Below are positions 35,001 through 42,533 of a DNA stretch of 64,000 nt, one piece after another (the first letter of the stretch is position 1; every line of letters starts with the position of its first letter). Source of the stretch: Anaerolineae bacterium (GTDB lineage Bacteria > Chloroflexota > Anaerolineae > Aggregatilineales > J027); assembly GCA_008933735.1 (NCBI GenBank), contig WBUL01000012.1:83951-147950 (forward strand), in the 5' to 3' direction. The translations under genes were made by a program, and so were the position numbers. The notes beneath the pieces are model-generated. The model searched no databases. It worked only from the letters and a program-made list of their open reading frames with translations, and was not told where the DNA came from.

Positions 35001-35932
35001 TTGAGGAAGCCCTCGCTTCGTACAGCCGGGCCGTCGAACTCGAACCAGGCTACGGTTGGGCATGGAACGGGCGTGGGCTGTCGTTGATGAAATTAGAACG
35101 CTATGAAGAAGCCTGCGATTCCTTTCAGCGTGCGGTTGAAACGATGCGCGAAGATGTCTGGGTCTGGCATAATCTGGCTGACTCTCTCATAAGCCTTGGA
35201 CACTGTGAGGAGGCGTTGGAGGCACTCGACCGGGCGCTGGCACTGGACAGAGATCACCTGGAAGGTTGGGCAAAACGGGGTCATGTGCTGAGACATCTTG
35301 AGCGGTTTCAGGAAAGCCTGGCCGCTTACGACCACGCCTTAGAACTAAATCCGGACTACGCCTGGGCATGGAATGGGCGTGGTTTAACGCTGGAAGCATT
35401 GGACCAGCATGAAGATGCCCTGACCAGTTTCCAGCACGCGGCGGCTGAAGAACCCGAAAACGCATTGTACTGGACTAATCAAATTGATCCTCTGCTGGCG
35501 CTGGGTCGCCGTGAGGATGCTCTGAAAATCATCGACCATGTAATTTATGAAATAAATGCCAAAAACGAAGTTGCATGGGCAAAAAAGGGGCACATCCTGG
35601 GTCGGCTGGGGCAAAGTCAGGAAGCGCTGGGCCCCTTGCAGCAGGCGCTTGACCTTGTGCCAGAATACGGGTGGGCATGGAACGAACTGGGACAAATCTA
35701 TGCTGATTTGCAGCATTGGCAGGCGGCTCTAACCTGCTATGAAAAAGCAGCCACATTTGCGCCAGAGAATGCATCCTTCTGGTATAATCGTGGGACAGCA
35801 CTGGTACAGCTACAACACTTTGAAGAGGCGGTCGTGATGTTTGTTCGTGCTCTGGAAGTTGACCCAACGCACCAATCATCGCAGAATAAGCTTTCGGAAA
35901 TTCGTCTTCTCCTGGAAAAACAATCGCGCTAA
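32039..35932 (+). CDS. Ser/Thr protein kinase with 22 TPR repeats
   Basis: This 1297-residue cytoplasmic protein has three parts. Residues 1-230 are a helical region of unknown fold. A Hanks-type kinase domain follows (about 236-510): Gly loop FKGGMG, Lys267 in VALKTF, HRDLKPAN with catalytic Asp368, DFG at 386-388 and GTAAYMSPEQ. All key residues are present, so it should be active. Residues 525-1297 are TPRs, 22 in all; the last 21 form seven copies of a three-repeat unit. There is no membrane segment, unlike PknB-type kinases. GAGGCAG precedes the ATG. The next gene encodes an FHA protein, the usual partner of such kinases. Confidence 0.95.
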   Translation: MTVPPQLGRVRPMMTPDEEKALLRRRCKYDRTDPFATDFDSTIRHLGRLALRRNIPEDYAELADLCAARSFSGQTLHLSYVEKTLLAFQRLSAHEDVRAPLENYLCWLAETARRFSTRGNLATALWAVAQANLPAIEKSLLQQWLDLLKMDSQPPPASVEQISYERTVDTHLDMETRAGMLSEVLESRWQDTADAHVEELENLEARDRAVEDLLAPASQIHLVHDDTDYQPGDSIGGRYEVKHVFKGGMGIVYMCYDHVQHNPVALKTFQNRFLNNERAIARFSQEALAWIRLEKNPYIVQALKVQKFGHRPHIILESIIGPEGLGADLRSWIEHRRIDLETALRFALHICLGMQHAVRQMPDLVHRDLKPANILVRHDGVAKVTDFGLVRSIQLEENHEHEPNDPHLTRTGAMIGTAAYMSPEQSSTHDVDMRSDIYAFGCILYEMLTYQPVFNAKSRQEWVRAHQTSIARFPRGAVVPQVVRRLVLDCLAKDPNRRPENWDELVEKLTELYRDLVGKEPLVERAKVEVEDLLNKAYSLTEIGYAEEAVQAYERALLLEPRNGLIWAQKARTLRLLERYDEALHDIGKALELDSKLGTAWRVRGHILEKQNKRESALASYETAAQLIPDDFFVWYEQANVLATLGRHQEALVMLDKAQNADPRQELIWAKRGQILRTLNRHLEALNAYNRALELSSSYAWAWSGKGLCLKALRRFEEALEAFQQASRLQPDEVWHWYNQSEMLVELGRYIDALPIAAQAARARPTHAYSWAKLAQVYRHLERYDEALQAYNYSISLNEKYAWAINGRGIVLERLGRYDEAVADYRRAAELTPGDVWHWYNQGNLLAIQNRFSEAIAALEKATQVDSQHARSWARLGNIYRLDEQPNIALVYVEKALKLDPYYSWAWNEHGMILKKLNRAAEAAESFGRAAQHESANPLYWYNQAEMLISMQQIQEALPLLDQALKADARYFRAWAKQGQILRRLNRFEEALASYSRAVELEPGYGWAWNGRGLSLMKLERYEEACDSFQRAVETMREDVWVWHNLADSLISLGHCEEALEALDRALALDRDHLEGWAKRGHVLRHLERFQESLAAYDHALELNPDYAWAWNGRGLTLEALDQHEDALTSFQHAAAEEPENALYWTNQIDPLLALGRREDALKIIDHVIYEINAKNEVAWAKKGHILGRLGQSQEALGPLQQALDLVPEYGWAWNELGQIYADLQHWQAALTCYEKAATFAPENASFWYNRGTALVQLQHFEEAVVMFVRALEVDPTHQSSQNKLSEIRLLLEKQSR
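33731..35860 (+). repeat. Tandem 306-bp super-repeat encoding TPR triplets
   Basis: Within the kinase gene, the codon for the conserved Trp of the first TPR of each unit falls at 33737, 34043, 34349, 34655, 34961, 35267 and 35576. The spacing is exactly 306 bp five times, with one 309-bp step at the end. Each unit encodes three TPRs with distinct signatures: a WAKxGxhLR type, a WAWNGRG type and a WYNQ type, in that order. Confidence 0.92.
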
Positions 35933-35941
35933 GGGATAGTG

Positions 35942-36313
35942 ATGGGTAGACCTGCTCGTGTTTCCATTACGATGATGAGTGGTCCGCGGGATGGAGAAAT
36001 CGCACATTTTGACATTGCTGCTGATGAACACGAAAAAGAGATTACCTTTGGGCGGCGCGAAAACTGCGACATCTCACTGAGTTATGATAGTCAGGTATCA
36101 CGGCTTCATGCACGCATCCTTTTTGATGGTGAGAACTTCTGGTTAGAAGATTTGGGCAGCCGCAACGGCACTTTCATTGGAGAGAAGCCCGTCGAAGAAA
36201 AGGTCGAAATCCTACCGGGCACACTTTTCAAGCTGGGACGCACCTGGATGCAGCTTGACCCCTTGCTCCCGGATGAAACACAGGCGGTTGACCCCGTAAG
36301 TGAAGACGAGTAG
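35942..36313 (+). CDS. FHA domain protein
   Basis: This 123-residue protein is almost entirely one FHA domain, a phosphothreonine-binding module. The key features are all present: ITFGRRENCDI, the SRLHA contact motif and LEDLGSRNGTFIG. It starts 9 bp after the TPR kinase, with AGGG six bases before the ATG, and overlaps the next gene by 14 bp. A role as adaptor or substrate for the kinase is inferred from this placement and from known kinase-FHA pairs. Confidence 0.93.
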   Translation: MGRPARVSITMMSGPRDGEIAHFDIAADEHEKEITFGRRENCDISLSYDSQVSRLHARILFDGENFWLEDLGSRNGTFIGEKPVEEKVEILPGTLFKLGRTWMQLDPLLPDETQAVDPVSEDE

Positions 36314-37910
36314 CTGCGCTGCGCTGCTGATCCTGCTGTTGGCGGCAGTCAATCGTGTCTGGCTGATTCAAACGGATAAAGTGGCCTTCAGTTCGGATGA
36401 AGCCGTTGTTGGGCTGATGGCCCGCCACATCACTGAGGGCAAACCAATCCCCACGTTTTACTACGGGCAGCACTACATGGGCAGCCTTGACGCTGTTCTG
36501 GTCGCTATCGGGTTTGAAGTGCTGGGTGAATCGGTGCGCTCGATACGCTACGTTCAGCTTGTTTTATATCTGCTGGTCGTTTGGACAGGCTATCTGCTGG
36601 CGTACGAAGTGTCCCGTCGGCGTTCAGTTGCTCTGGTAACGGCGCTCCTGTTGGCCGTTCCGTCGATGCTGGGTACAACCTACACCACCTTAACCCTGGG
36701 AGGATATAACGAAATCCTGCTGCTGGGAAATCTGGCGCTGCTCCTTGGCTGGCAGGTCACGGTTGGAAAATCAGAAACTCCCTGGCGCTGGTTTGCACTG
36801 GGATTTTTCCTGGGCGTGGGCTGGTGGGTAAATGGAACAATTATTACCCCGCTGGTCATTGTTGGTTTGATGGGGTTACGCTGTTTTTCTTCCTCAAAAT
36901 GGCGGCTGTATGGACTGGCGGGGGCAGGTTTTTTTATTGGCGGAGGGCTCTGGTGGCTGTATAACTTTCGCCATGACTGGCAGGCTCTGGAATTTCTGTT
37001 TTCTGATCAGCTTCCCCCGGATACAGAACCGCTGAGTCTTCCTGCCAAGTTGATTGCCTTTTTATTCATCGGTCTGCCAGGCTTGTACGGATTTCGGTTT
37101 CCCTGGGCAGCTTCCTATTATGTGAGCTTGCTCTCTTTGCTTGCGGCGCTGGTGTATCTGCTGTTAGTGAGTCATAGGGTGACCAATGTGTATGCTCACC
37201 TGCGATATGGGAAAATAAACAAGACTGCTCCGTCTGATTCCCAAGTAATTACCCCTGCGAGGTGGGTCTGGTTGTCCTTTTTTGTGTTGGGGGCGATTTT
37301 TATGCTGTCCACCTTTCAGGATGCCACCGGACGCTATCTGCTGCCTATCTGGCTTCCGGCAATGATCGGCGTGGCGATGAGTCTCATGCAGCTAAAGCAT
37401 TGGGCATTCAGGGCGGGGCTGCTGGCGCTCCTGGTGACTTTTCATCTCGGTACCACCTTCACGACCGCCAAAAGCGAGGTCGGCATCGAGCCGCAGTTGG
37501 CGTCTGGTTTACAGGCGGATGCCCGATATGATGCAGAGCTGTTAGCTTTTTTAGAAGAAGAAGGTTATGAGTATGGATATGCAAGTTACTGGGTATCCTA
37601 TCGGCTGATGTTTCGCACAGGGGAGCAGGTCATTTTTGATACCAGCCTGCCGTATGATGAGAAAGGCTACCGGGCTCACAACAACCGCTATCTGCCCTAT
37701 GTAGAACGGGTCAGGCAGGCCGCTCGCGTGGTATGGATAACCCAGAATTTCCCGGCACTGGATAATCGGATTGCCGCTGTGCTGGCAGAAAACAATGTAA
37801 CTTATCAGACCCGCGACTTTGGGCCTTACCGTGTGTATTATAATTTTTCGGAACGGGTCGCCCCGGCGGACTTTCATCTGAATAGCCAGAAACCGCTGGA
37901 CGAAACTTAA
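36300..37910 (+). CDS. Polytopic membrane glycosyltransferase-like protein
   Basis: This 536-residue integral membrane protein has about ten to twelve hydrophobic segments up to residue 395. A C-terminal soluble part follows (about 400-536). After the first segment it carries SSDEA (31-35), matching the acidic catalytic motif in the first extracytoplasmic loop of PMT/ArnT-type glycosyltransferases (GT39/GT83), which use lipid-linked sugars. The start is a GTG at 36300 overlapping the FHA gene by 14 bp. Whether the kinase/FHA pair controls it is unknown, but the overlap makes co-expression likely. Confidence 0.8.
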   Translation: MKTSSCAALLILLLAAVNRVWLIQTDKVAFSSDEAVVGLMARHITEGKPIPTFYYGQHYMGSLDAVLVAIGFEVLGESVRSIRYVQLVLYLLVVWTGYLLAYEVSRRRSVALVTALLLAVPSMLGTTYTTLTLGGYNEILLLGNLALLLGWQVTVGKSETPWRWFALGFFLGVGWWVNGTIITPLVIVGLMGLRCFSSSKWRLYGLAGAGFFIGGGLWWLYNFRHDWQALEFLFSDQLPPDTEPLSLPAKLIAFLFIGLPGLYGFRFPWAASYYVSLLSLLAALVYLLLVSHRVTNVYAHLRYGKINKTAPSDSQVITPARWVWLSFFVLGAIFMLSTFQDATGRYLLPIWLPAMIGVAMSLMQLKHWAFRAGLLALLVTFHLGTTFTTAKSEVGIEPQLASGLQADARYDAELLAFLEEEGYEYGYASYWVSYRLMFRTGEQVIFDTSLPYDEKGYRAHNNRYLPYVERVRQAARVVWITQNFPALDNRIAAVLAENNVTYQTRDFGPYRVYYNFSERVAPADFHLNSQKPLDET

Positions 37911-37930
37911 GTTTTAAGGAGAAAATTGCT

Positions 37931-38749
37931 GTGCGTTTGAATCAAGACCTTTTGCCACTCAAAGATTACCATAAAGCTAAAAAGCTCATGTGGGATCCGA
38001 TGGATATTGATTTGACCCAGGACAAGGCCGATTGGCAGGCTCTGACGGGGCGAGAAAAAGATTTAGTGATTCATGCGCTGGGGTTGTTTCTGGGCGGTGA
38101 AGCTTTTGTTACACACGATCTCGCGCCGTTGTTGGTGGCCCTGCGACACAACGGCGGCAGCATCGAGGAAGAAATGTTCATCACGACCCAGCTTTTTGAG
38201 GAGAGCAAACACGTCGAATTTTTCGACCGGGTTCTGAACGAAGTTCTACAGCTTGAGCCTGATCTGGAACAGCTCGCCGGAGCGAATTACCGGAGGCTGT
38301 TCGAAACCGAACTTTCCACCGCGCTTGGACGGTTGTTAACCGATCACTCGAAAGAAGCACAGGTTGAGGCGGTTTGTACCTATCATATGATTATCGAGGG
38401 GGTGCTGGCGGAGACCGGTTATTACGGTATTTTCACCGCGCTCAAAAAACGGAATCTCATGCCGGGGCTGATTCGTGGACTGGAGTTGGTGCAGCGCGAT
38501 GAGGCCCGACACGTGGCATTTGGGATACACCTGCTTTCGAGGCTGGTCAAAGAAAACCCTGCTTTCTGGGGTGTGATGGAAGCACGAATCAATACCCTCT
38601 TGATTCTGGCGCAGGGCGTTTTTATTGAACTGCTTGAATCCTTCTTGCCGGACATTCCCTTTGATCTGAAAATCGAGGATTTTGTTGAATATGCAGGCAA
38701 GCAATATATGGCACGGATGAGTGTATTGGAACGGGCAAAAAGTGGATAA
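37931..38749 (+). CDS. R2-like ligand-binding oxidase
   Basis: R2lox proteins share the ferritin-like fold of ribonucleotide reductase R2 but hold a Mn/Fe cofactor, a fatty-acid-like ligand and a Tyr-Val ether crosslink; the natural reaction is unknown. This 272-residue protein has the metal ligands Glu57, Glu91 and His94 (EESKH), Glu156, and Glu191 and His194 (DEARHVAF). The crosslink pair is present: Val60 three residues after Glu57, and Tyr151 five residues before Glu156, as in the Geobacillus enzyme. The start is a GTG with AAGGAG ten bases upstream. Ribonucleotide reductase R2 proteins are usually longer (over 320 residues), and no large subunit is nearby. Confidence 0.9.
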   Translation: MRLNQDLLPLKDYHKAKKLMWDPMDIDLTQDKADWQALTGREKDLVIHALGLFLGGEAFVTHDLAPLLVALRHNGGSIEEEMFITTQLFEESKHVEFFDRVLNEVLQLEPDLEQLAGANYRRLFETELSTALGRLLTDHSKEAQVEAVCTYHMIIEGVLAETGYYGIFTALKKRNLMPGLIRGLELVQRDEARHVAFGIHLLSRLVKENPAFWGVMEARINTLLILAQGVFIELLESFLPDIPFDLKIEDFVEYAGKQYMARMSVLERAKSG

Positions 38750-38752
38750 CCT

Positions 38753-41086
38753 ATGAGGGGCACCAACAAGGGATTGAAGCCCCTTGTTCAATTGATTATC
38801 TTGCTGTGTTTGCTGGGCAGTTCTGTTTCTGCACGGGTGCAAATTGGTGATCCTGACCTTCCTGTCAACACTCCCCTTACTGCCCGCCCACGGCTGCTTC
38901 TCAACCGTGCTTATCTTGACCAGATGCTCAGGCCGCGCATGGAAGATGAAACCCGTGCATGGCAGGTTTTTCAGAGTTATGTGGACAGCCGCCAGCCAGA
39001 GAATGAATTTGAGACCTATCCTGCCCAGACTATGCGCTCGCTGGCAATCGCTTATCAGGTAACAGGCGATGTCCAGTATGCCGACCGTGCTAAAATTCCC
39101 CTGTTTTTAATGGTTGCTGGACTTGAATCTCACCCGGCGATGGTCTCCGACGAAACATGGGATGAAGACTTTGTGGAATGGGTGACAGGTGTGGCGATAG
39201 GTTACGACTGGCTGTACGATACGCTTCGCTTAGATGATAGAACCGCGCTGGTTAATGTCCTGCTGCGTGCGGTGGACATTCTTAACGACCCCACTCGTGA
39301 TGAGGGCCGAGTGTACATCCAGTCTGAGGACGGCACCTACCGTTTTTCTGCTTACGATCATTATGGTCCGCGTATCGTGTGGGCACAGACGGCGGTTGGG
39401 ATTGCGCTCCTGGGAGACACAGAACTTGCGGTTAGCCAGATCGACTACGCACGCACGTTGTTTAACGGCTGGATTGTCCCTGCTCTGGATGACTTGCACG
39501 GTGGCGCTTGGGCAGAAGGGCCAACCTATGGTTACTTAGCCACCTGGGCTGCTGTACAAACCGCCGCTGCTTTCTGGATGGCTCTGGGGGAGAACTATTT
39601 CGATAATTCGCGCTGGTGGTATGACCGGATGCCGTATGATATGTTCCTGTATTATCCCCAAACTTACCAGCGAGAAAGCGGCACATTCTGGAATTACCCA
39701 TCGATGTTTGGCGATACGATCCGCTTCAGCGAGGATGCGTTTTATGGACGCGCCCAGGATATGCTCCTGAGCACCGTTTATAGCGGTACCGAACATGCAG
39801 GTTGGATGAACTGGTTTTTAGCTCAGGAAGGAGAGTTCTCGCCCAGTCTGGCCGGAAGGATGGCAGTGGAAGAGTTTTTATGGCGCGAGGAAGATTCTTC
39901 CGGAATCCCTATTCCATGGAACTCGTGGTTTACCCTTCGTTCGGGACACTTTTTCATGCGTTCAGGCTGGTCTCTCGAAGATGGTACGCTGGACCAAAAT
40001 GCCACTGTAATAGCCTTTAGCGCGGGCGACCATTTTGCGACGCATCAGTTCTTTGACCAGGGTAACATCATGCTCTGGCGGGCAGGGGAAGAACTGCTGG
40101 TCAGAAGCGGAGTACATTCCGGTGGTTTTTCGGATCACGACGCCAATTATTATGGGCGCACTGTTGCCGGAAATACCATTCTCGTGTGTGATCTGGCTGA
40201 AAGTTTTAACCGAATACGCCCCAATGATGAGCGTGAAGTCTGGCTCAACGACTGCGGACAGCGCACCATGTATCCGAACCCCGCCAGTGCGATTAATCCT
40301 TACTTCAGACAGGCAAATGCAGCAGTTTATGAAACAGGGGAACTTTTGCGAGTCGCTCAGGAAGGCGGAATGACCTATGCCCGCGCGAGTCTGACCGCTG
40401 CCTATAACAATGCCGATTTTACCTCTGCGGATAACCAGCCTAAGGTGCGCGAAGTTCTGCGTGAACTGGTCTATATTCGGCCTGGTATGCTTGTCATTCA
40501 CGACCGGGTAACGCCTATGGAAGGGCCCTTTATTCCCTCCGTGATGTTTCACACGCGGAGCGAACCTGTTGAAGATGGCGATTGGCTCAAAATTATCCAG
40601 GGTGATTCCGTGCTGTACTTAGCAGGGATCGCACCGCAAAATACGCACGAAATAGATACTGGCTATGTTGTTGCAGGGGAAGAAATTCCGTTTACACCAA
40701 ATCCCTATGAGGACGAGGCGTATGGATTGTACAGCATCCGGTTTATGCCGATTGAAGCCCGCGTATCTCATTTTTTCATCACCCTGCTCATTGCAGGCGA
40801 TGCCAGCGCGGATACGCCTTCGGGCTGGCAGTATATCCAGGGAACCGGGGTTCGTGGGGCGGCGTGGGGAGATTGGCTGGTGATCTTTGATGATGATCCC
40901 GGTGACATTTCTCAGGCAGCATTTCAGGCAGATAGAGCTAATGTGCTGGTGACAGGCTTGCAGCCACTAGGGGCATATCGGTTGACCTTACCAGACGGCA
41001 CCCGTGATGAAATAGTGGCAGATGATGCCGGAACGCTCTATATTTTCCTGGAGACGCTCGGTGAATTGCGTCTCCAACAACAGTAG
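38753..41086 (+). CDS. Secreted heparinase II/III-like polysaccharide lyase
   Basis: This 777-residue exported protein begins with a signal peptide (cleavage after about residue 27). It has an alpha/alpha-toroid N-terminal half with an arm containing RPRLLLNRAYLDQMLRP, then a beta-sandwich C-terminal part. The heparinase II/III-like segment includes FSAGDHFATHQFFDQGNIMLW and DHDANYYGRT, with His and Tyr residues that fit the lyase active site. Substrates in the family are acidic polysaccharides such as heparan, alginate or host-like glycans; the target here is unknown. It starts 4 bp after the R2lox gene. Confidence 0.85.
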   Translation: MRGTNKGLKPLVQLIILLCLLGSSVSARVQIGDPDLPVNTPLTARPRLLLNRAYLDQMLRPRMEDETRAWQVFQSYVDSRQPENEFETYPAQTMRSLAIAYQVTGDVQYADRAKIPLFLMVAGLESHPAMVSDETWDEDFVEWVTGVAIGYDWLYDTLRLDDRTALVNVLLRAVDILNDPTRDEGRVYIQSEDGTYRFSAYDHYGPRIVWAQTAVGIALLGDTELAVSQIDYARTLFNGWIVPALDDLHGGAWAEGPTYGYLATWAAVQTAAAFWMALGENYFDNSRWWYDRMPYDMFLYYPQTYQRESGTFWNYPSMFGDTIRFSEDAFYGRAQDMLLSTVYSGTEHAGWMNWFLAQEGEFSPSLAGRMAVEEFLWREEDSSGIPIPWNSWFTLRSGHFFMRSGWSLEDGTLDQNATVIAFSAGDHFATHQFFDQGNIMLWRAGEELLVRSGVHSGGFSDHDANYYGRTVAGNTILVCDLAESFNRIRPNDEREVWLNDCGQRTMYPNPASAINPYFRQANAAVYETGELLRVAQEGGMTYARASLTAAYNNADFTSADNQPKVREVLRELVYIRPGMLVIHDRVTPMEGPFIPSVMFHTRSEPVEDGDWLKIIQGDSVLYLAGIAPQNTHEIDTGYVVAGEEIPFTPNPYEDEAYGLYSIRFMPIEARVSHFFITLLIAGDASADTPSGWQYIQGTGVRGAAWGDWLVIFDDDPGDISQAAFQADRANVLVTGLQPLGAYRLTLPDGTRDEIVADDAGTLYIFLETLGELRLQQQ

Positions 41087-41099
41087 GAGACTCTCTCTT

Positions 41100-42521
41100 A
41101 TGCGTAAGTTAATGATAATTTCCCTGGTATTGTTCATGCCGTTTATCTTGGCTGAGCCGCTCCAGGCGGGAAATTCCCATCAGCAGGCCGATACGTCCCC
41201 TGCCGACCTTTTCCCGGAAGGAACCCTGGCATATCTTGAATTCCCATCGACTCTGCCGTTCTTTGCAGACCTGGATTTTGCCCCCTGGGTTGGGGAGCGG
41301 ATTGGCGTTGGAATTTACCTGCCAGTTGACCCTGGCAGTCCCCGTCTGCGTGACCTAATCCCAACGATGGCGCTGGTATTTCAGGTGCGGGATGAAGATG
41401 CCGCCGATGCATTTGTATCCACACTGGTTGGCGCTAACTGGCGTCATACTGAGGTTGAAGGGGGGTATCTCTGGACGGAGCAGCGCCCGGCATTCGCACG
41501 TGCTATTTTGCGCCTGGATGGTTATCTGGTGATGGGAAGTGCACGCGGTACTGAGATGATGGCACACGGGCAAGAGGGCGGTTTAAGGAGTACGCCGGAT
41601 TTTGTACGGGTTAAAAATGCCCTTTCGGGCAGTCCAACCCTATGGGGGTACGGTGTGGTTGGTGGATTCGCCATCTATACGGGCGAGGTTTTTAGTATAG
41701 AAGTGGTAACGTGTGGAAATCCCCCTGACTTGGGGATACCGGACGCTCTGGACGAGGCTGCGTTAACGAGCATTCCGCAGGACGCATTTGCAGTGATTTC
41801 GGGAACGGATATTTCGCTGATTTTACAGCGCATGACCGGTGTACCTGAAGCGCTTTTTGATTTTCTGCGTGATCTTGACCCCGCTTTCGCGGAAATAGCT
41901 GATCTTCCGGATTCGCTGTTCCGAACGATGCTGGGTGTAGATTATGAACGCGAATTTCTGCCGCTGTTTGATGGGGGCTACGCGGGGTTCCTGACCTTCG
42001 GCTTTGGGTCGGGTTATGCCGCGCTGGGAATTCCAATTGACGGTGGTTTTGTGCTTGCGCCGGAAGATTCTGCCAACGCGATTTTTACCTCCTCGACCAT
42101 CACCAACCGGCTTGAACAGTCCGGCCTGCCGATCACCAGAATCTCGCCCACCACTTTTTCCCTGGATACGGGGACGGGGCTTGATCTTTATTTCGGTTTT
42201 ATGGGAGGGCGGTTGTATCTCAGCACGGAAAGCGGTATGGAAGACATACAGCAGGCCGTCGATGGGCGCAATTTAACCGATAATGACATCTGGAAAAGCA
42301 CACTGGTGTATGCGCCGGAAGGTGCGCAGCAGGTCATTTATCTGAATTTACGGTCAACAGCAGCGTTTATCGATACAGGTCGGGCGGCGGTGCCGGAAGC
42401 CGTGCAAAACCTGATTGGAGATATTCTTACTTATGTGCGACAGTATGACAGTCTGGCACTGTTCCATCGCGTCGATGAGGATGGAACACGGATAACCAAA
42501 TTCGTGCTGCTGTCAAAGTAG
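41100..42521 (+). CDS. Secreted DUF3352-type protein
   Basis: This 473-residue protein has the signal peptide MRKLMIISLVLFMPFILA. The mature part resembles DUF3352 proteins, whose typical opening is PADTLAYLELP; here it reads PEGTLAYLEFPS. Duplicated alpha/beta modules follow, with DAADAFVSTL and ARAILRLDGYLVMGS. The function of the family is unknown. The ATG at 41100 is chosen because AGGAGA lies nine bases upstream and the signal peptide begins there; the frame extends further upstream into the heparinase gene. Confidence 0.8.
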   Translation: MRKLMIISLVLFMPFILAEPLQAGNSHQQADTSPADLFPEGTLAYLEFPSTLPFFADLDFAPWVGERIGVGIYLPVDPGSPRLRDLIPTMALVFQVRDEDAADAFVSTLVGANWRHTEVEGGYLWTEQRPAFARAILRLDGYLVMGSARGTEMMAHGQEGGLRSTPDFVRVKNALSGSPTLWGYGVVGGFAIYTGEVFSIEVVTCGNPPDLGIPDALDEAALTSIPQDAFAVISGTDISLILQRMTGVPEALFDFLRDLDPAFAEIADLPDSLFRTMLGVDYEREFLPLFDGGYAGFLTFGFGSGYAALGIPIDGGFVLAPEDSANAIFTSSTITNRLEQSGLPITRISPTTFSLDTGTGLDLYFGFMGGRLYLSTESGMEDIQQAVDGRNLTDNDIWKSTLVYAPEGAQQVIYLNLRSTAAFIDTGRAAVPEAVQNLIGDILTYVRQYDSLALFHRVDEDGTRITKFVLLSK

Positions 42522-42533
42522 CTGGGCAGTGGA

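Noticed and set aside
33731..35860. Assembly artefact behind the 306-bp repeats
   Set aside because: The copies are clearly diverged in sequence, differ in individual residues and include a 309-bp step, which a collapsed or duplicated assembly would not give.
37931..38749. Ribonucleotide reductase small subunit
   Set aside because: The chain is too short, no large subunit is nearby, and the Val/Tyr crosslink pair of R2lox is present at the right spacing.
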